NCBI GenBank assembly: GCA_963678855.1
Contig: OY787448.1
Coordinates: forward strand, 1,984,001-2,048,000
DNA length: 64,000 nucleotides
Reading direction: 5' to 3'
DNA from: F22 sp963678855
GTDB taxonomy: Bacteria > Bacteroidota > Bacteroidia > Bacteroidales > Bacteroidaceae
The translations under genes and the position numbers were made by a program. The notes beneath the pieces are model-generated. The model did no database searches, was not told the DNA's origin, and worked only from the letters and a program-made list of their open reading frames with translations. Below, piece by piece: positions 8,553 through 17,092 of the stretch. Numbering within the stretch: the stretch's first letter is position 1; the number at the start of each line of letters is the position of its first letter.

Positions 8553-9624
8553 TAATTAGCTTGTTGGCCATATGGAATGGTAGCGTTTCTTTGGATACTA
8601 GATGAATAGGCATATAGTGTATCGGTTCACGCTCTTTGCGGAATAGAATGTACTCACACATTGTTTGGACACTCATATAGCCTTGACGTTCAGGATCTTG
8701 AGCTATCAAGAAGTCGATGCTACCATCTTCCAAAGCTTCCACGTTTTGGCTGAGCAAGTCGTAACCTATCAAACGGAAATTATCCTTATTTCTTTTCTTA
8801 AGATAATCGGCAAGGATAAATGCGTTTGAGTTAAAAAGTATGCCGACTTTCGCGTCGGGGTGGGCCGCAAAGAACTCGTCCAATAGCTTATGATCTTCTT
8901 CTGGGTGTTTCACAGGTAGGTCTAAGTCATAGATAGGACAATCTGTGTGATACGTGTTCATATACTCATTAAAACCCTCTTCACGTTGAGCTTGTTGGTA
9001 AGAACCTACGATACCTTCTGACTTTTTACGGAAGATAAGCACTGGGGCTCTCCCAGAGTTCATTAGCATCAACATCTTAGCTGCGAAGAAACCACTCTTC
9101 TGGGGATGTTGACCGAAGAAAGCCAGTGGAGTATGTGCCTTGTATTCGCCGTCAAGATAAATGAAAGGGATTTCATTTTCCTCCAAAGAGTCAATCAGGC
9201 GACTAGTATATTCAGCAGCCGAAGGTACAAAGATTAGTCCGTCGGGCGCATCTTTAAGAACTTCCTGTCCAGCAAGTTCGAACGTATAATAATTATATGG
9301 GTCGTAATACTTGATTTCAACATTTGCTCGAAAATCAGCAAATGCTTTCTCTCCTTGACGGATACCACGAATGACATCTTCCCAATAACCACCTAGTGCA
9401 TATTGCGGAAGTAGGCAGACGATACGCAACGCTTTAGTACGAGCTAAGGCACTGGCCATGCGGTTTGGCTCGTAATCAATTTCTTTAAGTACCTTATCTA
9501 CTTTCGCTTTGCTTTTAGGGGATACATTAGGGCGCCCATGCAATACACGGTCTACAGTTCCTACTGAAACCCCTGCACGAAGGGCGATATCTTTAATGCG
9601 AATCTTTGGTTGAGATGTCTTCAT
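8545..9624 (-). CDS. LacI-family transcriptional regulator, probably of kdgK-eda
   Basis: 359 residues. The N-terminal helix-turn-helix (about 8-56: IRIKDIALRAGVSVGTVDRVL, hinge NRMASALA) is followed by a periplasmic-binding-protein-like sensor domain (about 65-345). The sensor resembles sugar-binding type 1 proteins, so a sugar or sugar-acid effector is likely. The gene is divergent from kdgK-eda, and a perfect 16-bp palindrome with a central CG, overlapping the kdgK -7 box, is the obvious operator. The inferred role is repression of ketodeoxygluconate catabolism until inducer appears, plus autoregulation. The start at 9624 leaves a leader of about 20 nt from the predicted -7 box at 9651-9658. 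Confidence 0.9.
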   Translation of the reverse strand: MKTSQPKIRIKDIALRAGVSVGTVDRVLHGRPNVSPKSKAKVDKVLKEIDYEPNRMASALARTKALRIVCLLPQYALGGYWEDVIRGIRQGEKAFADFRANVEIKYYDPYNYYTFELAGQEVLKDAPDGLIFVPSAAEYTSRLIDSLEENEIPFIYLDGEYKAHTPLAFFGQHPQKSGFFAAKMLMLMNSGRAPVLIFRKKSEGIVGSYQQAQREEGFNEYMNTYHTDCPIYDLDLPVKHPEEDHKLLDEFFAAHPDAKVGILFNSNAFILADYLKKRNKDNFRLIGYDLLSQNVEALEDGSIDFLIAQDPERQGYMSVQTMCEYILFRKEREPIHYMPIHLVSKETLPFHMANKLINE

Positions 9625-9650
9625 TTTGTCTTTTAATTAAATTCACTGCA

Positions 9651-9711
9651 CAAATATAGTGATTTTCATTGGAAATTCAGAAAGTTTCCGTATGTTTGTG
9701 TGCGCACACAA
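9651..9711. promoter_or_regulatory. Divergent lacI-type/kdgK promoters with perfect LacI-type operator
   Basis: For kdgK: TTG at 9669-9671, 19-bp spacer, TATGTTTG at 9691-9698. For the regulator (minus strand): TATATTTG at 9651-9658. The palindrome TTGTGTGCGCACACAA at 9696-9711 is perfect, has the central CG of LacI-family sites and overlaps the end of the kdgK -7 box, so bound repressor would block kdgK initiation. Confidence 0.8.
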
Positions 9712-9741
9712 TCAAACAAATATTAATAAAGTACTAGTACA

Positions 9742-10764
9742 ATGAAGAAAGTTGTGACAATGGGCGAAATTTTGCTTCGTCTTTCTCCTGCAGGACGAAC
9801 TCGTTTTGTTCAAGCAGGTACCCTAAGAGTAGTATATGGTGGTGGTGAAGCTAATGTGGCTATTAGTTGCGTCAATTATGGACACCACGCTTGTTTTGTG
9901 AGCCGCGTGCCTAAGCATGAAATCGGTCAAGCAGCTGTCAATGCGTTACGTCAGTTTGGAGTAGATACTCAGTATATGGCTCGTGGTGGAGACCGTCTAG
10001 GTATCTATTTCCTTGAAACTGGAGCGAGTATGCGCCCAAGTAAAGTCATTTATGACCGTGCCGATTCTGCAATGGCTACAGCTACAGCGGAAGATTTCGA
10101 TTTCGATGCGATTATGGAAGGAGCTGATTGGTTTCACTGGTCGGGTATTACTCCTGCGATTTCTAAGGAATCTGCTGAATTGACACGTTTGGCTTGTGAA
10201 GCTGCGAAGCGTCACGGGGTAACTGTATCGGCCGACTTGAATTTCCGTAAAAAGCTATGGACTTCGGAAGAAGCAATCACGGTGATGCGCCCTTTGATGG
10301 AGTATGTAGATGTATGTATCGGTAATGAAGAAGATGCAGAATTGTGTCTTGGTTTCAAGCCAGATGCTGATGTAGAAGGTGGTCACACAGATGCAGAAGG
10401 ATACAAAGAGATCTTCCGTCAAATGCGTAAAACATTCAATTTTACTCACGTGGTATCTACACTTCGTGAATCATTCTCAGCGACTCATAATGGCTGGAAG
10501 GCAATGATTTACAACGGTGAAGACTTCTATGTGTCTAAGCGCTATGATATCAACCCTATTATCGACCGTGTAGGTGGTGGTGATAGTTTTGCAGGTGGTT
10601 TGATTCACGGCATGATGACTAAGGACACTCAAAGTGAAGCACTAGAGTTTGCAGTAGCTGCTTCTGCATTGAAGCACACTATCCTTGGTGATGCAAATAT
10701 GGTATCGGTAGAAGAAGTAGAAGCCCTTGCAGGAGGTGCTGCTTCTGGTCGTGTACAACGATAA
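9742..10764 (+). CDS. kdgK: 2-dehydro-3-deoxygluconokinase (KDG kinase, PfkB family)
   Basis: 340 residues of the PfkB/ribokinase fold. It begins VVTMGEILLRLSP, has the substrate-lid region around GGGEANVAISC, and the C-terminal PfkB signature DRVGGGDSFAGGL, where the Asp is the catalytic base. It phosphorylates 2-keto-3-deoxygluconate to KDPG with ATP in the cytoplasm. The eda aldolase follows after 15 bp, so kinase and aldolase together form the lower pathway for uronate-derived KDG. It is predicted to be controlled by the divergent LacI-type gene. Other PfkB sugar kinases look similar, but the pairing with eda makes KDG the best substrate. Confidence 0.92.
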   Translation: MKKVVTMGEILLRLSPAGRTRFVQAGTLRVVYGGGEANVAISCVNYGHHACFVSRVPKHEIGQAAVNALRQFGVDTQYMARGGDRLGIYFLETGASMRPSKVIYDRADSAMATATAEDFDFDAIMEGADWFHWSGITPAISKESAELTRLACEAAKRHGVTVSADLNFRKKLWTSEEAITVMRPLMEYVDVCIGNEEDAELCLGFKPDADVEGGHTDAEGYKEIFRQMRKTFNFTHVVSTLRESFSATHNGWKAMIYNGEDFYVSKRYDINPIIDRVGGGDSFAGGLIHGMMTKDTQSEALEFAVAASALKHTILGDANMVSVEEVEALAGGAASGRVQR

Positions 10765-10779
10765 ACACAAAACAATATA

Positions 10780-11448
10780 ATGGCAAGATTTAATAAAGTG
10801 GCGTTGCTCACAACGCTAGAAAAGACTGGTGTGGTACCAGTATTCTATAATAAAGACCTAGAAACGAGTAAGCAAGTATTGAAAGCCTGTTATGATGGTG
10901 GTATCCGTGTCTTTGAGTTTACAAACCGTGGCGATTTCGCACAAGAAATCTTTGGTCCTCTTGTAAAATGGGCTGCTGTGAAATGTCCAGAGATGATTAT
11001 CGGTATCGGTTCTATCGTAGATGCTCCAACAGCTGCGATGTATATTCAACTAGGTGCTAATTTTATCGTAGGCCCTTTGTTCAATCCTGAGATTGCAAAG
11101 GTGTGTAACCGTCGTTTGATTCCTTATACTCCTGGATGCGGTAGTATCTCTGAAGTTGGTTTCGCTCAAGAGCTAGGTTGCGACTTATGTAAACTATTCC
11201 CTGCTGGTGCAATAGGTGGTCCTAGTTTTGTACAAGGTCTGTTGGCACCAATGCCATGGAGCCCATTGATGGTCACGGGTGGTGTATCTCCTACAGAAGA
11301 CAACTTGAAAGCATGGGCTAAGAGTGGTGTGCTTTGTGTAGGCATGGGGTCTAAACTATTCCCTAAAGAACTAGTTGCTGCTGGCCAATGGGAGAAAATA
11401 TCTAAGATCTGTGCACAATCTATCGAGTGGTTTATCTCGAATAAATAA
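10780..11448 (+). CDS. eda: KHG/KDPG aldolase
   Basis: 222 residues, a class I aldolase of the Eda family. GGIRVFEFTNRGD contains the conserved catalytic Glu, and CDLCKLFPAGAIGG carries the Schiff-base Lys; a phosphate-binding region VTGGVSPTEDNL follows. It splits KDPG into pyruvate and glyceraldehyde 3-phosphate. The gene follows kdgK by 15 bp in the same transcript and is followed by a terminator at 11481. Confidence 0.95.
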   Translation: MARFNKVALLTTLEKTGVVPVFYNKDLETSKQVLKACYDGGIRVFEFTNRGDFAQEIFGPLVKWAAVKCPEMIIGIGSIVDAPTAAMYIQLGANFIVGPLFNPEIAKVCNRRLIPYTPGCGSISEVGFAQELGCDLCKLFPAGAIGGPSFVQGLLAPMPWSPLMVTGGVSPTEDNLKAWAKSGVLCVGMGSKLFPKELVAAGQWEKISKICAQSIEWFISNK

Positions 11449-11480
11449 TAGAATATAGAGCTATTTTGATAAAGTAGGGA

Positions 11481-11514
11481 AGAGTAGCTTCGTGATGAGG
11501 CTACTCTCTTTTTG
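11481..11514 (+). terminator. Terminator of kdgK-eda
   Basis: An 8-bp stem AGAGTAGC/GCTACTCT (11481-11488 with 11500-11507) is followed by CTTTTTG. Confidence 0.8.
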
Positions 11515-11520
11515 TTTGAG

Positions 11521-11551
11521 TTGCCATTCTACTGGAAATCAACTATCTTTG
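11521..11551 (+). promoter_or_regulatory. Promoter of the NamZ-like gene
   Basis: TTG at 11521-11523, a 20-bp spacer and TATCTTTG at 11544-11551; the start codon follows 24 bp later. Confidence 0.75.
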
Positions 11552-11575
11552 TGTTGTAACATTTAAACAATAATC

Positions 11576-12754
11576 ATGAAATACATGTCTTCCCTTTTGT
11601 TTAGAACATTTACTTTAATGGTGTTCTTGTGTATCTGTACTATTGCTGTCGATGCGCAAGATGTAATCGTCGGTGCTGCCCGATTCGATAGATATATCCC
11701 CGAAGTGGCAGGCAAGCGTGTCGCCTTACTAGCCAATCAAACTAGCATGGTCGGCAACGAGCATCTTTTGGATGTGCTCTTGGCTCGAGATGTGCAAGTC
11801 GCAGCAGTGTTCTCTCCAGAACATGGCTTTCGTGGAAAGGCTGATGCTGGGGCTCACGTAAAAAATGGGAAGGATGCCAAGACAGGTGTGCCTATCTTGT
11901 CATTATATAATGGAAAAGGTGGACGGCCTAGCGCGGCATCTATGGGACAATTTGATGTGCTTTTAGTAGATATGCAAGATGTAGGACTTCGCTTCTACAC
12001 CTATTATATAACTATGTGTAAGATGATGGAAGCTTGTGGAGAGTATGGTAAACAAGTCATTGTGCTGGATAGGCCCAATCCGAATATCCATATCGTAGAT
12101 GGCCCAATCTTACAAATGAAGCATAAGAGTGGGGTGGGCTATTTGCCTATTCCTGTGCTGCATGGTATGACTATGGGTGAGATTGCCATCATGGCCAATG
12201 CGAAAAAATGGCTGAAGCAGCAATGTCGATTGCAGGTGGTCCCTTGTGATCATTATACTCGTGAGACAGAGTACAAGCTACCTGTTGCACCTTCTCCCAA
12301 CTTGCGTACTATGCGATCTATTTATATGTATGCTTCTTTGTGTCTTTTTGAGGGTACGCCAGTCAGTGCAGGACGTGGAACCAATCATCCTTTTGAGTGT
12401 TATGGACATCCAGGATTGAAAGACATGCCTTATAGCTTTGTGCCTAAGTCTGCTCCTGGTGCACGAAAACCTAAGTTTAAAGACCAAGTGTGTCATGGAC
12501 GTTTGTTTACTGGACTTTCTGAAAAAGAAGCTAAGAATAAAGGCCTTGACTTGAGTTACGTAGTAGAAGCATATCAGCAGCTCAAAGACAAAAAGTTCTT
12601 CACTTCTTTCTTTGAACTGCTGATAGGAGTAGACTATGTCCGTGACATGATAGAAAAAGGAGCTTCGGCCAAGGATATCGCCAAGCACTGGCAAACCGAC
12701 GTGGAATGTTTCAAAAAAGAGCGCGAGCTTTATTTGTTATATCCAGAAAATTAA
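11576..12754 (+). CDS. DUF1343 protein, NamZ-type exo-beta-N-acetylmuramidase (GH171)
   Basis: 392 residues with a cleavable signal peptide (about 1-27, ending VDAQ) and no lipobox, so periplasmic or secreted. The family core is clear: VALLANQTS, VFSPEHGFRG, LLVDMQDVGLRFYTYY, VLDRPNP, LHGMTMGEIA, LFEGTPVSAGRGT. In Tannerella, NamZ of this family removes terminal MurNAc from peptidoglycan fragments, which fits wall recycling here. It is a single-gene unit with its own promoter, convergent with and overlapping the end of the methyltransferase gene by 4 bases. Confidence 0.88.
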   Translation: MKYMSSLLFRTFTLMVFLCICTIAVDAQDVIVGAARFDRYIPEVAGKRVALLANQTSMVGNEHLLDVLLARDVQVAAVFSPEHGFRGKADAGAHVKNGKDAKTGVPILSLYNGKGGRPSAASMGQFDVLLVDMQDVGLRFYTYYITMCKMMEACGEYGKQVIVLDRPNPNIHIVDGPILQMKHKSGVGYLPIPVLHGMTMGEIAIMANAKKWLKQQCRLQVVPCDHYTRETEYKLPVAPSPNLRTMRSIYMYASLCLFEGTPVSAGRGTNHPFECYGHPGLKDMPYSFVPKSAPGARKPKFKDQVCHGRLFTGLSEKEAKNKGLDLSYVVEAYQQLKDKKFFTSFFELLIGVDYVRDMIEKGASAKDIAKHWQTDVECFKKERELYLLYPEN

Positions 12755-13791
12755 GCTTTTCTTGCCACGATGATATCTCGCATAATGGATTGGTCTACAC
12801 GATGTTCGAAATCTGTGTATGGCGCATCGCTTAGGACCGTCCATCCTGCTTCTTCCAGCACCTTGGTTAGTTGATGGCGAGACAACAATAACGTATTCCA
12901 AGCCAAAACCAATGAACCACCAGTAATGGTTGATGCATGCCATGCTTGCAGACAGTCTTGCAGGAAAGCTTTTGGGCTGCGAGAGCTTGTACCTTGATTG
13001 ATATTGCCGTGAAGCACGCCATAAGGTAAGTCGGCTACAATATATTGAAAGGTCGGCTTGCGGAAATACAAAGAAGCATCTTGTGCACGACCTTCTATCA
13101 TACCTAGATGATGCGTAGTGTTAGCTTGCTTTATCTCCTCACGAGTATGCGCAAAACTAAAGTGTTGCATCGTTACTCGTTTATGCTTCCCAGCATCGAG
13201 CTTTTGCTTTTCTAGTTTGTGGATGATATGTTCTGTCTCTAGATACTTGCGGAAGAATGTACTCCCCTCATGTACAGAAACAGGCTCAATCTCGATACCA
13301 TAAGCTGGTAGTCCGTAGATAGCTGCTTCATACAATGTGGTACCTCGCCCAGCTGTTGGGTCTAGCAGTTTGCTTTGTGGCATGATAGGGCGTGTGCTGC
13401 TGAGCATAGCCACATGAATCATCATCTTAGTAAACAACTCGTTGGTCTTACCTTTATACTTCAGTAGTGTACTTAATTTGGGGTCAAGATACTGCGTCTT
13501 AGGCAATTCTACTGGTTGAAGACAGATTGCATCGTCTACAGTCTTTCCAAAAAATACAGCAAAAACAAAGGATAAACGAGACATGATAGTCAAATCTTTT
13601 TCACCCAAAGGGCTGCCTGTAGATGTCGTAAAAGTAATATAGCGTACACCTGCCAAAGTATCTACTTCAGGGGTATTACAGCTTGCTTCCATTTTGGCTG
13701 TAGCAAGCGTCAATTCAGCGATAGCCAATGTATCTGCTGATTGATAAAAGACACGGTTGTGTCCTGGGTATTGTAGGATATAATATTTCAT
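12751..13791 (-). CDS. SAM-dependent RNA/DNA methyltransferase, TRM11-like
   Basis: 346 residues from the ATG at 13791. An in-frame extension to 13869 would overlap RNase H, so the internal start MKYYILQYPG is preferred. The C-terminal half is a Rossmann methyltransferase: motif I LDPTAGRGTTL (Asp144) and motif IV ADLPYG (Asp254), which matches the D/N-P-P-Y type used for exocyclic-amine methylation and is seen in TRM11/TrmG10-like enzymes. The N-terminal half may be the RNA-binding part but no THUMP motif is evident. The substrate is not known; tRNA guanosine is one possibility. It lies 23 bp after rnhA and is probably cotranscribed with it. Confidence 0.75.
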   Translation of the reverse strand: MKYYILQYPGHNRVFYQSADTLAIAELTLATAKMEASCNTPEVDTLAGVRYITFTTSTGSPLGEKDLTIMSRLSFVFAVFFGKTVDDAICLQPVELPKTQYLDPKLSTLLKYKGKTNELFTKMMIHVAMLSSTRPIMPQSKLLDPTAGRGTTLYEAAIYGLPAYGIEIEPVSVHEGSTFFRKYLETEHIIHKLEKQKLDAGKHKRVTMQHFSFAHTREEIKQANTTHHLGMIEGRAQDASLYFRKPTFQYIVADLPYGVLHGNINQGTSSRSPKAFLQDCLQAWHASTITGGSLVLAWNTLLLSRHQLTKVLEEAGWTVLSDAPYTDFEHRVDQSIMRDIIVARKA

Positions 13792-13814
13792 ATGGAATAT
13801 CTCTTGAGTGTTGA

Positions 13815-14498
13815 TTAGCCTTTGCGGCCAAAGTCTGCAGGGATCTCTCCCCATTTTTTTGTTTCCCATTTCAGGATAGTGATATCTACCTTATGTGTCT
13901 GAAGCCATTTTTCAGCGCGGGCTATCACCTTATATAGTTCGGCTGTTTTAGCATTGTGCTCCAGCTTAGTATTGCACTTCTTGCGGACTACCCAGCCCAT
14001 GGCTATCTTGCTGTCGCTATAGATAGGCATTCTCCATTCAGGATGTTGGTCCATCATGGCCAGTGCGTGGACGATAGCTAGAAACTCACCGATGTTATTG
14101 GTGCCGTGTATAGGGCCGTAGTGGAATATCTCTTGGTGGTTTCCTACATAGACACCTCTATATTCCATGGCGCCAGGGTTGCCTGAGCATGCGGCATCAA
14201 CTGCCATCGCGTTAGGAATCACTTCAGCTGGATACTTGGGTAATTCTTCTTTGGATAAGGCATCTGGCTTAGGGCGAGACCCTGCTTGTTTTTTCTTAGG
14301 TGCAGGACTGCCTTCCGTAACCACTTGCTTGTCTCCTTGCTTATAGGCCATTTGGGCTTCTTCAAGAGTGGAGTAGGACTTATACGAGGCAGCCACGCCA
14401 TGGACTTGCGCTTTGCATTCCTCCCATGTATCGTAGATGCCAGGCGTACGGCCTGCCCATACGACGTAAAACTTAACTTTGTTCTTGTTTGAAGCCAT
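13815..14498 (-). CDS. rnhA: Ribonuclease H1 with viroplasmin-like N-terminal domain
   Basis: 227 residues from ATG 14498; the upstream in-frame codons lie across the promoter. An N-terminal viroplasmin/caulimovirus-type domain (about 8-52, FYVVWAGRTPGIY and YKSYSTLEEAQ) is the hybrid-binding domain of eukaryote-like RNases H1. A basic Pro/Lys linker follows, then the RNase H fold with the four metal ligands visible: Asp101 (VDAACSGNPG), Glu138 (NNIGEFLAI), Asp162 (YSDSK) and Asp222 (PADFGRK). It cleaves RNA in RNA-DNA hybrids. Its promoter (minus-strand TATCTTTG, 14544-14551) is back-to-back with that of aroK. Confidence 0.93.
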   Translation of the reverse strand: MASNKNKVKFYVVWAGRTPGIYDTWEECKAQVHGVAASYKSYSTLEEAQMAYKQGDKQVVTEGSPAPKKKQAGSRPKPDALSKEELPKYPAEVIPNAMAVDAACSGNPGAMEYRGVYVGNHQEIFHYGPIHGTNNIGEFLAIVHALAMMDQHPEWRMPIYSDSKIAMGWVVRKKCNTKLEHNAKTAELYKVIARAEKWLQTHKVDITILKWETKKWGEIPADFGRKG

Positions 14499-14543
14499 GA
14501 AAATAGTAGCTGTTTGTAATAAAAAATAATGGTATTCAGTGTA

Positions 14544-14592
14544 CAAAGATACATAGAAATATGGAAAAGCACGAAAAGAATAGTTATCTTTG
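14544..14592. promoter_or_regulatory. Divergent rnhA and aroK -7 boxes
   Basis: TATCTTTG occurs on the minus strand at 14544-14551 (rnhA, leader about 40 nt) and on the plus strand at 14585-14592 (aroK). The aroK box ends only 4 bases before its ATG, so its transcript should begin at or next to the start codon. No clear -33 TTG is seen for aroK. Confidence 0.65.
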
Positions 14593-14596
14593 CGAC

Positions 14597-15127
14597 ATGA
14601 AGCGACTTTTCTTAATTGGTTATATGGGGTCGGGTAAGACGACCTTGGGACGAGCCCTGTCTACAGCTACTGGTCTTGCCTTTGTAGACCTTGACTGGGC
14701 TATCGAACAGCGATATCATAAAACCATACCACAAATTTTTGCAGAGGTAGGTGAAAGTGGTTTTCGCGAAATAGAACAACGCATGCTCCACGAGGTGGGT
14801 GAGTATGAAGATACTATCATCTCTTGTGGAGGAGGAACGCCGTGCCATTTTGATAATATGTCTTATATGAATGAGCATGGTTTGACGGTTTGGTTGGATG
14901 CTTCGGAGGAAGCCCTATTCAGACGATTGCGTGTAGCTAAGCAACAGCGTCCGATAATCAAGGACAAGGATGATGAAGAACTGAAGTCGTTTATCACGGA
15001 AGCGCTTGGACAGCGCGAGCCGTTCTATAGTCAGGCAACGATTCGGTTTAGAGCAGATAAGCTCGAAGATAGACACCAAATAAAAGAGTCGATTGCTGCA
15101 TTAAGAAAACAAATAAGTAATATCTAA
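14597..15127 (+). CDS. aroK: Shikimate kinase
   Basis: 176 residues from ATG 14597; the upstream in-frame ATG at 14561 is rejected because the promoter -7 box lies between the two. The Walker A motif is GYMGSGKTT near the N-terminus; FVDLDWAIE and the shikimate-binding region ISCGGGTPC follow, and the LID region is around RRLRVAKQQRPI. It phosphorylates shikimate at O3 in aromatic amino acid synthesis. It heads a group with speA (17 bp downstream) and argB. The mRNA is predicted to be leaderless. Confidence 0.93.
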   Translation: MKRLFLIGYMGSGKTTLGRALSTATGLAFVDLDWAIEQRYHKTIPQIFAEVGESGFREIEQRMLHEVGEYEDTIISCGGGTPCHFDNMSYMNEHGLTVWLDASEEALFRRLRVAKQQRPIIKDKDDEELKSFITEALGQREPFYSQATIRFRADKLEDRHQIKESIAALRKQISNI

Positions 15128-15144
15128 AGTATAAAGATTACCGA

Positions 15145-17049
15145 ATGAGTAAGTGGACCAAAGATGATTCAGCAGAGTTGTATAATATCCCAGGATGGGG
15201 TGCCTCTTATTTTTCTATCAATAGTAAAGGGCATATGCAAGTTACGCCTCGGAAGGGCGCCGCTGCTGTAGATTTGAAAGAAGTAATTGATGAATTGCAG
15301 TTGCGCGATGTACCTGCACCAGTGCTTCTTCGTTTTCCTGATATTCTCGATAACCGTATCGAAACCATCTCTAAGTGTTTTGAGCAAGCAAAAAGAGAAT
15401 ATGAGTACAAAGCAGACAACTATATAGTCTATCCTATTAAGGTGAATCAGATTCAGCCCGTGGTGATGGAAATGGCCAAGCATGGGCAGAAGTATAATTT
15501 GGGTCTAGAAGCTGGATCCAAACCAGAATTGCATGCCGTGATGGCTGTCAATCCTGATTCAGATGCTATGATTATTTGTAATGGCTATAAGGATGAGAGC
15601 TATATAGAATTGGCTTTGCTTGCTCAAAAGATGGGCCGTCGTATCTTCTTAGTAGTAGAGAAAATCAATGAATTGCGTTTGATTTTGAAACTAGCAGAGA
15701 AGTTGAAAGTGCGTCCAAATATCGGTATCCGTATCAAATTAGCTTCTTCGGGTAGTGGTAAGTGGGAAGAATCAGGAGGTGATGCCAGTAAGTTTGGTTT
15801 GACTTCGTCGGAACTGCTAATGGCCATGGAGCTTCTTGAAGAAACAGGGCATGTAGACTGCTTGAAGCTGATTCACTTCCATATCGGTAGCCAAGTGACT
15901 AAGATTCGTCGTATCAAAACAGCTTTGCGTGAAGCGGCTCAGTTTTATGTGCAGTTGCAAAAGGCTGGTTTTGATATCACGCTTGTTGATATTGGTGGCG
16001 GATTGGGTATCGACTATGATGGCACTCGCTCATCGAATAGCGAAAGTTCTGTCAACTATACTGTCCAAGAGTATGTCAATGACTCAATCTATACGTTCTC
16101 TGATGCGGCTGATAAGCATGATCTGCCTCACCCAAATATCGTTACAGAAAGTGGTCGTTCGTTGACGGCTCACCACTCTGTGCTTATTTTTGAAGTGTTA
16201 GAGACTGCCTCTCAACCTAAGTGGGGAGAAGAGGAAGAAATCTCTGCGGATGATCATCAGCTTACACATGAATTATATAATATCTGGGATAGACTAAACC
16301 AAAACCGCATGCTTGAATCTTGGCATGATGCGCAGCAGATTCGTGAAGAAGCACTCGATTTGTTTAGCCACGGTATGGTCGACCTAAGTACTAGGGCCAA
16401 GATTGAGCGTCTGTACTGGAGCATTACTCGCGATATACACCGCATCTCTCAAGGACTAAAACATGTGCCCGATGAACTGCGCTCTTTGACAAAGCTACTA
16501 GCAGATAAGTACTTCTGTAATTTCAGCCTGTTCCAGTCTTTACCAGATTCATGGGCTATAGATCAAATCTTCCCAATTGTGCCTATCCAAGACTTGAACA
16601 AGAAGCCAGACCGTATGGTGACCCTTCAAGATATGACTTGCGATTCGGATGGTAAGATTGCCAACTTTATCTCTGTACGTGATGTGGCGCACTACCTGCC
16701 TGCTCATAGCTTGCAAGCAGACAAACCATATTATATCGGTGTCTTCTTGGTAGGAGCTTACCAAGAGATTCTTGGCGACTTGCACAATCTATTTGGTGAT
16801 ACCAATGCGGTGCATATCGATGTCAATGAGAATGGCTATGAAATTGATAAGGTGATTGATGGTGAGACCGTAGCCGAAGTATTGGACTATGTGCAGTTTG
16901 ATGCGCGTAAATTAGTGCGTACTTTGGAAGTATGGGTGTCTAAATCAGTCAAAGAAGGCCGTATATCCTTGGCGGAGGGTAAGGAGTTTCTGGCCAACTA
17001 CCGTAGTGGCTTGTATGGCTATACGTATTTAGAAAATGATGGTGTGTAG
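15145..17049 (+). CDS. speA: Biosynthetic arginine decarboxylase
   Basis: 634 residues, the usual length of SpeA, a PLP-dependent fold-III decarboxylase. The PLP lysine is Lys99 in VYPIKVNQIQPVV; LIHFHIGSQ, VDIGGGLGIDYDG and VTESGRSLTAHH form the conserved barrel motifs, and the C-terminal part carries YYIGVFLVGAYQEILGDLHNLFGD, where Cys of related decarboxylases is replaced as in SpeA. It converts arginine to agmatine for polyamine synthesis in the cytoplasm. It sits between aroK (17 bp) and argB (43 bp), placing arginine consumption and synthesis in one transcript. Confidence 0.95.
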   Translation: MSKWTKDDSAELYNIPGWGASYFSINSKGHMQVTPRKGAAAVDLKEVIDELQLRDVPAPVLLRFPDILDNRIETISKCFEQAKREYEYKADNYIVYPIKVNQIQPVVMEMAKHGQKYNLGLEAGSKPELHAVMAVNPDSDAMIICNGYKDESYIELALLAQKMGRRIFLVVEKINELRLILKLAEKLKVRPNIGIRIKLASSGSGKWEESGGDASKFGLTSSELLMAMELLEETGHVDCLKLIHFHIGSQVTKIRRIKTALREAAQFYVQLQKAGFDITLVDIGGGLGIDYDGTRSSNSESSVNYTVQEYVNDSIYTFSDAADKHDLPHPNIVTESGRSLTAHHSVLIFEVLETASQPKWGEEEEISADDHQLTHELYNIWDRLNQNRMLESWHDAQQIREEALDLFSHGMVDLSTRAKIERLYWSITRDIHRISQGLKHVPDELRSLTKLLADKYFCNFSLFQSLPDSWAIDQIFPIVPIQDLNKKPDRMVTLQDMTCDSDGKIANFISVRDVAHYLPAHSLQADKPYYIGVFLVGAYQEILGDLHNLFGDTNAVHIDVNENGYEIDKVIDGETVAEVLDYVQFDARKLVRTLEVWVSKSVKEGRISLAEGKEFLANYRSGLYGYTYLENDGV

Positions 17050-17092
17050 GTCAAAAAGACTTACATACCCAAATCATAAAGACAAAACAACA

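Noticed and set aside
13792..13869. N-terminal extension of the methyltransferase
   Set aside because: It would overlap the RNase H coding end, and its residues are an out-of-frame reading of that gene; the internal ATG begins a normal first strand.
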